NCBI RefSeq assembly: GCF_013365535.1
Contig: NZ_CP053590.1
Location: 3,214,501 to 3,278,500, forward strand
Length of the DNA stretch: 64,000 nt
Direction of reading: 5' to 3'
Source: Aquimarina sp. TRL1
GTDB taxonomy: Bacteria; Bacteroidota; Bacteroidia; Flavobacteriales; Flavobacteriaceae
The notes under the pieces were generated by a model. The model was not told the DNA's origin. It did not search any database and was given only the letters and a program-made list of their open reading frames with translations. Positions 55,846-64,000 of this stretch are shown here, in pieces. Both the position numbers and the translations under genes were made by a program. Numbering within the stretch: position 1 is the stretch's first letter; every line of letters begins with the position of its first letter.

Positions 55846-55862
55846 ACTATAAATTATATAGT
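55846..55862. promoter_or_regulatory. Palindrome in the nitroreductase/hxlR intergenic region
   Basis: ACTATA-AATTA-TATAGT, 6-base arms with a 5-base centre. It lies between the divergent starts and overlaps the TTG (55862-55864) that forms a -33 element with the TATCTTTG at 55885-55892 (20 bases apart). Candidate HxlR-family operator. Confidence 0.5.
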
Positions 55863-55884
55863 TGCAAAACTAAGTATAGTAATC

Positions 55885-55892
55885 TATCTTTG
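55885..55892 (+). promoter_or_regulatory. -7 element (TATCTTTG) of hxlR-type gene
   Basis: TATCTTTG matches TAnnTTTG; the TTG at 55862-55864 stands 20 bases before it. Start codon 30 bases downstream. Confidence 0.6.
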
Positions 55893-55921
55893 CAATAACG
55901 GTCAAAAAGGATAGTTTATAT

Positions 55922-56260
55922 ATGCATACATTTAGAGGAAAAGAATACCCTTGTTGTACCAGTCTGACGATGGGAATTATCGGAGGAAAATGGAAAACAG
56001 TTATTTTGTATTATTTGATAGACGGAAGTTTACGATATAATGAACTGAGAAAAAAAATGCCATCAGTAACTGAACGTACTTTGAGTTTACAGTTAAAAAC
56101 GCTGGAAGAAGATGGTATTATCAAAAGAGAGGTATTTACCTCAAAACCCCCGTTAAAAGTAGTATATTCTCTGACAGCATTAGGAAAAACACTGATTCCG
56201 TTGGTACAGTCTATAGCAGATTGGGGAAATTTTGCCGTAAAAGAATTTGCAGATCAATAA
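55922..56260 (+). CDS. HxlR family winged-helix regulator
   Basis: 112 residues. Family pattern: CTSLTMGIIGGKWKTVILYYLIDGSLRYNELRKKMPSVTERTLSLQLKTLEEDGIIKRE (about 12-70), then the wing VVYSLTALGKTLIPLV. Two neighbouring Cys (residues 12-13, PCCTS) precede the first helix; Cys in this position serves as a sensor of reactive electrophiles or oxidants in some HxlR/YodB proteins. It probably controls the divergent nitroreductase gene. Confidence 0.9.
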   Translation: MHTFRGKEYPCCTSLTMGIIGGKWKTVILYYLIDGSLRYNELRKKMPSVTERTLSLQLKTLEEDGIIKREVFTSKPPLKVVYSLTALGKTLIPLVQSIADWGNFAVKEFADQ

Positions 56261-56455
56261 TTGTGATTCTTTTTCGTATTAGTGTAGAAAATAACAACTT
56301 CATTACGCATCATTACAGATTTTTATGGATACGAAGAATGCTTATATTTTTTGATATCTCGTTGAGGTAGTTACTCTTAATCGTCATTAAGCGAGGAGTT
56401 AATTTGTTTAGAAATTACGATCTGTTTCCTGTCATTTTTTTAGAGGAAATAAATT

Positions 56456-56503
56456 TAAAAAATTATCCCCTTCTATAAAAAGGGTAGAGCTTTATAGAAG
56501 GGG
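56456..56503 (-). terminator. Terminator of the M91-type gene
   Basis: Perfect 13-bp stem CCCCTTCTATAAA (56467-56479) with its complement at 56491-56503. On the minus strand the following sequence is ATAATTTTTTAAATTT. Confidence 0.85.
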
Positions 56504-56530
56504 AGTGAAATTAAAAACCTTTTGAGATGT

Positions 56531-57490
56531 TTATTTTAGCTCATCATGATTATTAGAGCAACTACCACAAAAAAGAGGATCACTGCAAGCCCCTCCACAT
56601 GGAGCATGTGGATTTTGATTTGTATAAGAGACTCTGGCTGGTCGACCTGTCCAGGCTCTGTAGTTATTTTCAGTAAATGCACTAGGATCTGTATTCCCAA
56701 AACCAACAGTATTATATTCTTCTCTAGGAATGTTTTCATTACCCAAAAAATAGTTGGTTCTATTGGCCGCATTAATTCTTCTGTTGACCTCATGAGAGAT
56801 ATACCCTTGCGCATCTCTTCTATCCGCGATATGAAGCGCATGAATAAGTTCATGAAATAAAGTAACATCGGTAGGTGATACACGCTGAGATGCTTCCCCT
56901 TCACGATTACGATCTATATTTATATAACGATTATCATTAATATTCCAGTTTACAGTTATAGTATTCCCTTCTGCACGTGTTTGTGTAATTCCAGAGGTTA
57001 ATACATTGATTTCTATTTGTCGGGGAGAATCAATTACATCTCTCAGAAATAGGGAACCTTCTGTTTCATCATTTCCAGTTGCCCAAACCGGGATCCCTCC
57101 TACAAAAAAAGCGAAAGCATTTGCAAGAACACTGGCAGTATGATCTCGATATTCCCACTCATCACTTTGATAAAGGGTTCCATCAGTATCTATTTTTACC
57201 CGGTATAAAGTACCTCTGTCTCTGGAGGTTTGTGCTAAGTTAATTTTCTTAATTACTTGTTTTACAGCCTTCTTTTGCCTATCACTTAGAGAGGTCCAGT
57301 TTTTTATTTTTAAAGAGCTTGGACCTGTATAGTTCTGAGCTGGTTTTGTAGGCTCATCATTTTTCAATTGAGAGACGATTTGGTTTGTTTCAAGTGTTTG
57401 AGTAGATTCTTCTATAGCTACAGAATCATGGTCACAAGCAGTAAAAACTGTACCTGTTAAAATGAGAAGTAATAAAATTTTTTGTTTCAT
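56531..57490 (-). CDS. M91-type (NleD-like) zinc metalloprotease lipoprotein
   Basis: 319 residues. Lipobox TVFTACDHD (Cys19). Zinc motif FHELIHALH (His213, Glu214, His217), followed by YNTVGFGNTDPSAFTENNYRAWTGRPARVSY, which matches the M91 family, known best from the E. coli type III effector NleD. The first about 90 residues are a low-complexity spacer. The C-terminus has four cysteines (CGGAC...CGSC). In NleD the family cuts host kinases; here the protein carries a lipoprotein signal and probably works at the bacterial surface or in competition, which is an inference. Own terminator. Confidence 0.85.
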   Translation of the reverse strand: MKQKILLLLILTGTVFTACDHDSVAIEESTQTLETNQIVSQLKNDEPTKPAQNYTGPSSLKIKNWTSLSDRQKKAVKQVIKKINLAQTSRDRGTLYRVKIDTDGTLYQSDEWEYRDHTASVLANAFAFFVGGIPVWATGNDETEGSLFLRDVIDSPRQIEINVLTSGITQTRAEGNTITVNWNINDNRYINIDRNREGEASQRVSPTDVTLFHELIHALHIADRRDAQGYISHEVNRRINAANRTNYFLGNENIPREEYNTVGFGNTDPSAFTENNYRAWTGRPARVSYTNQNPHAPCGGACSDPLFCGSCSNNHDELK

Positions 57491-57737
57491 AATGAAGTGT
57501 GAATTTTGATTAATTTATGAACACCAAAAATATTTGTAATTAAAAGATCTAACTGTTGTGCTTTTACTAATTTTTGTTACGAATGAGTTAACTATATGAG
57601 CTATCTAGGTGTCTTGTTTTTTTGAAAAACAAAGATGTATTACAAAATCGTTAGCGTTGATTATGTGGTGTATAACAGGGGTGATACCGTCTTTTAAAAG
57701 GAGAAAAGATCAGTTTGTAACTGTTAAAGAAATCTTT

Positions 57738-58907
57738 TTATACGTTCTTATGAGCAATGGTTGTATCAATATTATATACAGTTAGCATCTGTTGTTGCAT
57801 CATCTTCTGAGGGGTATATTTTAGGATGAAATTGCGCAGGATTTCCAGAGGTCTGTTTGTGATTGCCATTCTGGATGTGTTCCAGGATTGTTTGACTAAT
57901 CTTTCTACTTTGGGTTTTCTAAAGGTGTAAAATGTATCAAAAGCATCTTCTGTTTTTGGGATACCATGGATAAAATTAGAAAGGTAGAAAGCATCTTCAA
58001 TGGCCTGAGCACCTCCTTGTCCCAAATCAGGAGTCATACTATGTGCAGCGTCTCCAATAAGGCAGATGTTTTGATAATGCCATCGTTCCAGTAAGTTCAG
58101 ATCGAATAGGTCATTTCTCATTATTTTTTCTAAAGGCGTATTGTCGATTAGAGTGTTGACAATCGGATGGAATTCCGAAAATAACGTTGTTAATGTGTTT
58201 TTCAGGGTATGAAGATTGTCTTTTTGTTGCATTTTACTACGTCTGACGGCAAACCAATATACTTTTCCATTTTCTAGTTTAGACATCCCGAATTGTAGCT
58301 TTTTTCCCCATAAGGTACATCCAATGTTGGTAAGTGATATATCCAGGTCATAATTAGCGATCCCTCTCCAACAGGTCTGTCCGGTATATCTCAAAGTACT
58401 GCCTGGGAATAGCTGTTTCCTGAGGGTAGAATTGATCCCATCAGCCCCGATAAGGAAGCGAGTTTTTACAGTGGATTTATCTGTAAATGTTATGGTTATG
58501 TGGTCTCTGTACGATTCGTATTTTTTGAGGGTTTTATTTAGTACGATGTTTTCTTTGGTTGCATAGTCATAGAGGATTTTTTGTAGTTTTCCTCTGTGAA
58601 TTGCCATGGTGGTATATCCGTATTTTTGTAAGGCAAACTGTTGATTACTATCTGAGATAGGGCGGAGATTATGGTCTGTTACTCGAATACTGTCGAATGC
58701 ATTTCCGGAAGATTGTACCGCCTGTAGTAATTTGGGATCAATCCATTCGAGTACTTGCAAGGCATTTGGTGATAACCAAATGCCCGCTCCAACTTCTTTT
58801 AAAACTGCAGCTCTTTCATAAAGTACATAAGGGATGTTTAATTTTTCAAAACAAATAGCTGTTACGATTCCTCCTATTCCCCCTCCAATAATTGTTATAG
58901 AATTCAT
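57738..58907 (-). CDS. FAD-dependent monooxygenase (salicylate hydroxylase-like)
   Basis: 389 residues, class A flavoprotein hydroxylase: ITIIGGGIGGIVTAI (4-18), GAGIWLSPNALQVLE, GADGINSTLRKQLFP (about 157-171) and ICLIGDAAHSMTPDLGQGGAQAIEDA (about 280-305). Such proteins add one oxygen to aromatic or related substrates using NAD(P)H. The stop of the DUF6463 gene is 29 bases upstream of its start; with that gene and the Crp-type regulator it may form a small unit. Similar architecture to the enzyme at 46250 but a different subfamily (shorter, no thioredoxin-like tail). Confidence 0.88.
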   Translation of the reverse strand: MNSITIIGGGIGGIVTAICFEKLNIPYVLYERAAVLKEVGAGIWLSPNALQVLEWIDPKLLQAVQSSGNAFDSIRVTDHNLRPISDSNQQFALQKYGYTTMAIHRGKLQKILYDYATKENIVLNKTLKKYESYRDHITITFTDKSTVKTRFLIGADGINSTLRKQLFPGSTLRYTGQTCWRGIANYDLDISLTNIGCTLWGKKLQFGMSKLENGKVYWFAVRRSKMQQKDNLHTLKNTLTTLFSEFHPIVNTLIDNTPLEKIMRNDLFDLNLLERWHYQNICLIGDAAHSMTPDLGQGGAQAIEDAFYLSNFIHGIPKTEDAFDTFYTFRKPKVERLVKQSWNTSRMAITNRPLEILRNFILKYTPQKMMQQQMLTVYNIDTTIAHKNV

Positions 58908-58936
58908 TGTTATTGAGTAAAGTATATTAATAAAGG

Positions 58937-59332
58937 TTATAAACTTTTTTTAGGGATCATCATATAGAGTGCATGTGGTAACATTATAAAGGTCATGCCA
59001 GAGTTAGGAATCATATAGATACCTACTAATATCAGTGCTAGATATGAAAACCGAACAGCTTTAGGGATTTTACCGGAGTTTTTTTCGATATGATAAACGG
59101 CAATTCCCAATGGAATCAGCAGAAGACCGAAGTAGAAAAACCAAAATGCGGCAAAGTTTTCATAATTCATTTGTCCGTTGTTAGCAGGAAACTCATCTAG
59201 TCCCTCACTGATTTTAAAAAAAAAGTGATCTGCAAATGTTGCAAATTGTTTCCCGAAAGCGGAAGGGGATAGCCCGAATAATGTATGTCCGATTCCTGTA
59301 AGGATGATGATCGTACCATTTAATGATTTCAT
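58937..59332 (-). CDS. DUF6463-type four-TM membrane protein
   Basis: 131 residues. Hydrophobic helices near 5-22, 60-80, 92-110 and 112-127; between the first two lies a soluble loop with GLSPSAFGKQFATFADHFFF. The start IIILTGIGHTLFGL and FAAFWFFYFGLLLIPLG pattern matches DUF6463 proteins. Commonly next to regulators or oxidoreductases; no function known. Confidence 0.7.
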   Translation of the reverse strand: MKSLNGTIIILTGIGHTLFGLSPSAFGKQFATFADHFFFKISEGLDEFPANNGQMNYENFAAFWFFYFGLLLIPLGIAVYHIEKNSGKIPKAVRFSYLALILVGIYMIPNSGMTFIMLPHALYMMIPKKSL

Positions 59333-59395
59333 AGGTTTGATTTTATAAGGTACTTCAAAATTAGGTCATTTAGGAGGACCTGTTTTTGATCTATG

Positions 59396-59968
59396 TCAAA
59401 TGGCTTTAGACCCTCGGATCCTGCTCAGGGTTTCCTGGGTAATTCCCAGAAAAGATGCAATATCTCCCAAGGGAGCAGATAATTCGATTTTGGGATATTG
59501 TTCGATCAGACTGCGGTATCGCTGATATCCGGTTTTGAATTGAAGGGAGACAATCCGATGCCTGAACTGTACGATAACCCGAGATAACACTATCCGGAAC
59601 AAATGCTCAAAGTCATGGTGCTTTTTGCAGAGCATTTCTACTTTGCTCTTATCGGTCTCCAGAAGGACACAATCTTCCATTGCCTGGATAATATGCAGGC
59701 TTGGTTCATCCGTAAAATAACTGGTGCTCGAGGTGATAAATTCATTTTCAAAGGCAAACCAGTCAATTATTTTTCGATCCTTATAATAGTAATAGGCTTT
59801 TAAGGACCCTTTGACCAGATAAAACAACTTATGTCGTTGTTGCCCTTCTTCTATAATAGTGGTTCCCTTTTTATAGGAAACCAGTTTGCTGTTGTTCTCC
59901 CAGTCAATATATGTTTTATGATCAAGAGAAGAGTACATATCGGTTATGCTAGCTTGTATAAAGTCCAA
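59396..59968 (-). CDS. Crp/Fnr family regulator (cNMP-binding domain)
   Basis: 190 residues. cNMP-binding barrel (about 25-120: GTTIIEEGQQRHKLFYLVKGSLKAYYYY) and a C-terminal HTH (about 150-190: APLGDIASFLGITQETLSRIRGSKAI). This is the short type frequent in Bacteroidota. First gene of regulator / DUF6463 / monooxygenase on the minus strand, 63 bases before the DUF6463 start. Confidence 0.87.
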   Translation of the reverse strand: MDFIQASITDMYSSLDHKTYIDWENNSKLVSYKKGTTIIEEGQQRHKLFYLVKGSLKAYYYYKDRKIIDWFAFENEFITSSTSYFTDEPSLHIIQAMEDCVLLETDKSKVEMLCKKHHDFEHLFRIVLSRVIVQFRHRIVSLQFKTGYQRYRSLIEQYPKIELSAPLGDIASFLGITQETLSRIRGSKAI

Positions 59969-60046
59969 TTTTTTTGTTTTAAAGAAAAATAATGGTTTCG
60001 TATAATAAGAGGGGAGAGGATGCGGTTTTATATGGATGCATTATGA

Positions 60047-61501
60047 TCAGGGGGTGTTTAACTGTGCTATTTTGACTAACATTTTTGCTGCGTTTTTGTT
60101 TTCTGGATTTAAATCTAAGGATTTTTGATAGTTTCGTCTTGCCAGATCGTATTGTTTATTCATAAAATATGCTTCTCCATAACTGTCAAACGCATTGGCA
60201 GATTCAGGATAATCTTTTGTGTAAAGTTCAAAAATAGAAAGTGCCTTATCGATATCCTTATGGTAGAGGAAGTGATACCCTGTTTGATTCAATGCCCGTT
60301 CAAAACTGATTTCCGGATGCTCACTTTTCATTTGTTGATATTCTTGTACAGTCTGATGAAAAGGATTTAAGATAAACCGAAGGCGAATTTCTTCATTAAA
60401 CCATCTGTCTTTTCTTAGTAAACGAGGGTCTGCTACTCCCGAAATATAATTGATGGCATTGCTTATAACTGGTCGTTGTTTAAAACCGTTAGATAACACA
60501 ATAATGGTTAGGTCATGGTTAATAAACTTCATAAAGGCACTGACACCCCCTCCGGCAAAGCCATAATACCGTTTGTCTTCAGGACCGAATATTCCCCAGC
60601 TATAACCAAAAAGAGCATTTGGATCTTGATAATCAAATGGCTGCATCATTTGTTTTTTGGTTGCCGTTTTAAGGAGCTGATCGTTATCGAGTTTTGTATT
60701 CCAGCGGATTAGATTTTCCAAATTTATATTGAGACCATTTCCTGCCAGTGAACGTTCCCCGGCTGCAAATGAACTTATTTCGTAAGTACCGTGTTTTTGA
60801 TTGAATTCATATTTAGGAACTCTGTTTGGAATCGCTAATAAGCTGTTAGAGGCATAGACAAGGTGTGTATTTTGGTGATTAAACTGATGTTCGAGAACAA
60901 ACTCTTCCAGTTTCTGCTGACTTATTTTTTCGATGATCTGTTTCAAAAACCAAAAATTAGTCTGGTTATATGAAAAGCGAGCTCCTGTTTCGAAGAGAAG
61001 CGGTTTTTGAGTGATTTCTGTATGTATTTGCTCATCTGATAGTAACGGTTGATTTTTGATGTCTTTGTATTCAGGGAGACCCGAAGAGTGTGATAAAAGG
61101 TGTTTTACTTTTATTTTTTTCCAGGGATCCGGGAGTTTTTCTATAAATAAGCCGATGGAGTCCTCAAGTGACAGTTGATTTCTTTCTATTAACTGGAATA
61201 CTGCGACTGAAGTAATTAACTTAGAAGTCGAATAGATCCGGAATAAGGTACTGTCCGTTACAGGAACTTTATGAGCCAGATTAGCCAGACCGTAATTTTT
61301 CTGGTGTAGCATTTGTCCATTCTGGATAACGGCTATAGCCATTCCGGGGATTTCATCTGCCTGCATTAGGCGTTTGATATAGGTATCTATTTCCTGATGA
61401 TAAGAAGGAGTTTCTTCATTAGAGGAGCTTTTTGGAGCGCAGGAAAAGCTTAGAAGTATACCTAGTAAACTTCCTGTGAATAGGAGTGTTCTTAGTTGCA
61501 T
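60047..61501 (-). CDS. Beta-lactamase-family serine hydrolase with TPR tail, lipoprotein
   Basis: 484 residues from the ATG at 61501, where the lipoprotein signal (LLSFSC, Cys21) begins; a start 19 codons earlier would mask it. Class C beta-lactamase / penicillin-binding fold: catalytic Ser91 and Lys94 in STSK, YNQTN as the second motif (about 182-186), and PFDYQDPNALFGYSWGIFG followed by YYGFAGGG in place of the KTG. The last about 85 residues are TPR-like helices (DIDKALSIFELYTKDYPESANAFDSYGEAYFMN). Probably a peptidase or esterase in the periplasm or at the outer membrane rather than a resistance enzyme. Confidence 0.88.
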   Translation of the reverse strand: MQLRTLLFTGSLLGILLSFSCAPKSSSNEETPSYHQEIDTYIKRLMQADEIPGMAIAVIQNGQMLHQKNYGLANLAHKVPVTDSTLFRIYSTSKLITSVAVFQLIERNQLSLEDSIGLFIEKLPDPWKKIKVKHLLSHSSGLPEYKDIKNQPLLSDEQIHTEITQKPLLFETGARFSYNQTNFWFLKQIIEKISQQKLEEFVLEHQFNHQNTHLVYASNSLLAIPNRVPKYEFNQKHGTYEISSFAAGERSLAGNGLNINLENLIRWNTKLDNDQLLKTATKKQMMQPFDYQDPNALFGYSWGIFGPEDKRYYGFAGGGVSAFMKFINHDLTIIVLSNGFKQRPVISNAINYISGVADPRLLRKDRWFNEEIRLRFILNPFHQTVQEYQQMKSEHPEISFERALNQTGYHFLYHKDIDKALSIFELYTKDYPESANAFDSYGEAYFMNKQYDLARRNYQKSLDLNPENKNAAKMLVKIAQLNTP

Positions 61502-61767
61502 GATGTTTTCTTTTTTTGATTGATGATGAATTGTTAGCCAATAGGTCATAAAAAACACTGTTTTGTTACATAATGTATCTTCATTATCAGAGAGGTACCT
61601 GTTATTAGTGGTTTTTTCGAAATAAGGACTGATTTTCTATACAGTATCAATACACTTGTTCTGAAATTGAAAATTTGTTTCTAAGAAATGTCTTGTGGGC
61701 TTACCACGAGGTAGTTTATTATTGAATGCAGAGTGATTAGAGAAGAGAGTACCGTTGTTTTTAGTAG

Positions 61768-62727
61768 TTAAGGAGAATGTGATTCGATTTTAAATTTTAG
61801 TGATTTTAATAAACGAGTTTCAAAATCCGTAATAATACTTCCAGCCCAAAAGTTGGCATATCCATTCATTTTTGAGCTCAGCGTATATTGACAAGCGAGT
61901 TTTAACTCGGTGGTGGTAGGCGATTGTTTGGAAAGGGTGTAAGAGATGTTTTCAAAGGTAAAGGACTCGCTTTTTAATAAAAGATTATCGGTAGGAAGAT
62001 CTCTTAATTCAGATTCATTGATATGGATTTTAAATTCCAGGTAGTTTAGAGTATCTACTGTAGCAAGTGTCTCATAGAGTTTTAATCGATTGGAAAAATA
62101 CCCTATTCTGTAGGTTGTTCCATTGACGATTTCGAGTTTGGACTTTACAGGTCTGGGAACCCCGATATAATTAAAAAAACCTTTTTGATATTCACTGTCT
62201 TTAATTTCGGGAACTTCTATCAGATAAGACCAAACAGTTTGACGATCAGCTTCGATGAGTATTTTAGATGTTACAGTGTAGGTTGTCAGGGTATTAGGGA
62301 TAAAAGATTCCAGGGGACTAAGCAGAAAGGGCAATGCGACAATAGCGTATAGTTTTTTAGAATATCTTTTTTTGATAAGAGGAGCCAGTGCAGTACCGAC
62401 AATTCCGGCAGTTATTAAAAAAGGAAGAGCGATGATTAGAATACAAAGCCAGTCTTCAAAACCGCTGGATAATGTAAAGATGAAAAAAAGTAACACACTC
62501 AAAAATGGAAAAACGAATTGTTTCCATTTTGATGTTAGAATTTCTTTTTTAGCAAATAGCATCGGAATGATGGAAATAACGAGGGGAAGTACCCAAAGAA
62601 AAGAAAGAGAATAGCTATTGTAGTAGTCATGAATAGCCGTATTGTGATTTCCTGAGCCTGAGATTCCTCTGACGAGCAAACCGTATAAGCCCCCCAGGAT
62701 GATTCCGATGTATTGTTTGTATTTCAC
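61768..62727 (-). CDS. Membrane protein with SRPBCC-like C-terminal domain
   Basis: 319 residues. Five or so transmembrane helices in the first 150 residues (about 8-22, 43-58, 71-86, 93-118, 126-142), then a soluble SRPBCC/polyketide-cyclase-like domain (about 155-310: TSKILIEADRQTVWSYLIEVPEI, a typical first strand and helix). The function of such fusions is not known. ATG start; not obviously in an operon. Confidence 0.7.
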   Translation of the reverse strand: MKYKQYIGIILGGLYGLLVRGISGSGNHNTAIHDYYNSYSLSFLWVLPLVISIIPMLFAKKEILTSKWKQFVFPFLSVLLFFIFTLSSGFEDWLCILIIALPFLITAGIVGTALAPLIKKRYSKKLYAIVALPFLLSPLESFIPNTLTTYTVTSKILIEADRQTVWSYLIEVPEIKDSEYQKGFFNYIGVPRPVKSKLEIVNGTTYRIGYFSNRLKLYETLATVDTLNYLEFKIHINESELRDLPTDNLLLKSESFTFENISYTLSKQSPTTTELKLACQYTLSSKMNGYANFWAGSIITDFETRLLKSLKFKIESHSP

Positions 62728-62921
62728 TTGTTTTTTCTGATAAATGCTAAGGGGTTTTGTTGCACAAAATCAGCCATGATTTTCTGCCGTAGCCGAAAGA
62801 TAGTGAATTGCAATAAATTCCGTTAAGGAGTTCAACTGCAATGAGCCATACACGATGTGATATACGTTCGGCTTTCGTTCTTATTCCACTTGTTTTTTAC
62901 TAGTAATCCGCTGGAATCGAT

Positions 62922-63404
62922 TTAGTTTATGGTTGGCTGTTTTATTTGGATATAAGAAAACCCCTTGTCGTTTTTTCCTAGTACACTAACCTTTATACGA
63001 TCTGTATCTATTCTTTTGTATTGAATTTTTTTGGGAAAATCGTGATTGATATTTTCAAAGGATAGGTATTCATTGTTGTCAGGATTTAAAATAAACTCAA
63101 TCGTTTTTCCGTCATTTTGATTGAGGACTGTCGCTCCATATACTAAGTGATCCCCAACATTTTTAATCGTTAATGTTTCAGAGATGATTTTTTTATGTTT
63201 CACAAGTTTATATGAATACCCAACAAGTCCGCCTTTTGGGTGCTTTTCCCAAAATTCGTACTGTTCTTTCCCTTCCTTTTTCCACGTTCCGACGAAAAAG
63301 TCCAATTTAGATGTTTTGTTTTCGTTACAGGATGCCAAAAGGAATAGCAGACAAATGGCAGATAGTATTTTTATGTTTGATGATTTGTAAATTCCAATTT
63401 TCAT
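62922..63404 (-). CDS. DUF6265-type lipoprotein
   Basis: 160 residues. Lipobox LLASCNEN (Cys26). The mature part starts FFVGTWKKEGKEQYEFWEK and has GYSYKLV, SETLTIKNVG, ATVLNQNDGKTIEF and the highly kept FENINHDFPKKIQY segment of DUF6265 proteins, a calycin-like beta barrel of unknown ligand. Small lone gene. Confidence 0.78.
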   Translation of the reverse strand: MKIGIYKSSNIKILSAICLLFLLASCNENKTSKLDFFVGTWKKEGKEQYEFWEKHPKGGLVGYSYKLVKHKKIISETLTIKNVGDHLVYGATVLNQNDGKTIEFILNPDNNEYLSFENINHDFPKKIQYKRIDTDRIKVSVLGKNDKGFSYIQIKQPTIN

Positions 63405-63668
63405 AAGTGTTTTAATTATTGTTGCAAGTTACCTTTATTACTATGTTTTAAACTTGTTTTATGCCTAGAAATATATCGTATTTTTAGTTGGTGCACAGGG
63501 GGTAATGTGTACGTTGGAGTTAGACAAATATACCTGAATCTATCGATTTTTCTGCGCATTTTTATTCCCCAGTAAGACGGATAAAAAAATGAGTGCAGTA
63601 CAGAGGAGAAATACCTTTTGATCTGGTACTAAACTATTCTGGTTTTGTATAAACTGTTGTAAGACCAT

Positions 63669-64000
63669 TTAGTTTTTTAGAATAATCCCTTCCATTATTT
63701 CGGGATTATTTTTTTTGAATTCTTCAATTTCGTCATGCAATATTTTTTTTAATTCACGGCCTTTAATTATGATTTGATCTTCTAAGGAATAGTTTATTTT
63801 GTATGTCATAGTGTCAAATGAAGTGAGTGCTAAAAGTACTCCGTCGAAAGGGATGTCATCCGGCATAACCATTTCAGTTTCTAAGATTTTTTTCTGACTA
63901 GTGTATATTGGAAAAAAGGGGGTTCCGTTAGTATCTTTAAACATGTGTAAATGATGATGATAATCATTATTGCTTTTTCCTATAGAGCGCATCATATATA
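63669..64000 (-). CDS. SseB-like protein, 5' end may lie outside window
   Basis: A 108-residue product starts at ATG 63995, but the frame is still open to the window edge (a Tyr codon precedes the Met), so the true start may be further out. The segment LHMFKDTNGTPFFPIYTSQKKI recalls the N-terminal domain of SseB-type proteins (which have PVFTS), and a following acidic helix is at the C-terminus (LKKILHDEIEEFKKNNPEI). The family call is tentative. Confidence 0.5.
   Translation of the reverse strand, partial: YMMRSIGKSNNDYHHHLHMFKDTNGTPFFPIYTSQKKILETEMVMPDDIPFDGVLLALTSFDTMTYKINYSLEDQIIIKGRELKKILHDEIEEFKKNNPEIMEGIILKN

Noticed and set aside
60047..61501. Antibiotic-resistance beta-lactamase
   Set aside because: The STSK motif is present, but the TPR tail, lipoprotein signal and lack of a clear KTG motif fit the broad serine hydrolase family instead.

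Overview
The window comes from a marine-type member of the Flavobacteriaceae (Bacteroidota). The evidence is the low GC content, promoters of the TTTG / TAnnTTTG type, nearly no Shine-Dalgarno sequences, PorP/SprF and type IX secretion (T9SS) sorting domains of both type A and type B, acidic-tailed lipoproteins, a TonB receptor with a carboxypeptidase-like N-terminal domain, LytS/LytR two-component genes and a TssD of the Bacteroidota type VI system. The genus cannot be fixed from the sequence; an Aquimarina-like genome is a guess. No rRNA, tRNA or CRISPR array was seen.

Layout. (1) 1-7524: a surface adhesin cut by the left edge, made mostly of an almost perfectly homogenised 123-bp repeat, followed by its PorP/SprF partner and an OmpA/PD40 protein; this is a type B T9SS cargo with a probable dedicated export and anchoring pair. 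(2) 7854-10118: aconitase. (3) 10228-14273 and 21206-22648: an NAD module. A NrtR-like Nudix regulator is followed by an operon of PRPP-synthetase-like protein, ADP-ribosylglycohydrolase, RNA 2'-phosphotransferase KptA and a metallophosphoesterase; NadV lies about 7 kb further on. The prs-like operon and nadV carry the same palindromic operator (TTGCGT-N7-ACGCAA) over their promoters, so the two blocks are probably one regulon split by other genes. (4) 14456-18770: a metal-type TonB receptor operon with two lipoproteins, one very His-rich. (5) 18778-20913 (minus): TssD with a C-terminal extension, a probable cargo effector and a probable membrane immunity protein, an orphan type VI effector module.

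(6) 22947-31485: a Crp/Fnr regulator, lipoproteins, a TlpA-like thioredoxin, a T9SS type A protein and a secreted C10 (streptopain-type) protease. (7) 31864-34421: a LytS-type TPR histidine kinase overlapping a LytR-type regulator. (8) 34754-40258: small unknown genes, including a three-gene cluster with Ser-Cys-rich protein tails, and a GNAT pseudogene with two nonsense codons. (9) 40665-43904: a tricorn-like protease.

(10) 44091-49599: a His-heptad coiled-coil lipoprotein, a small tautomerase, and an isonitrile biosynthesis cluster (isocyanide synthase, PvcB-like oxygenase, FAD monooxygenase, double SnoaL protein). (11) 50320-54229: two secreted proteins of unknown role and an M57-type metalloprotease lipoprotein. 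(12) 54523-64000: small membrane proteins, nitroreductase/HxlR pair, an M91 (NleD-like) metalloprotease lipoprotein, a Crp-regulator/DUF6463/FAD monooxygenase group, a beta-lactamase-family hydrolase with a TPR tail, an SRPBCC membrane protein, a DUF6265 lipoprotein and a gene running off the right edge.

The strongest candidates for something new are the split NrtR/NAD/RNA-repair regulon, the orphan type VI effector module, the isonitrile cluster with an atypical oxygenase, and the Cys-tail gene trio.
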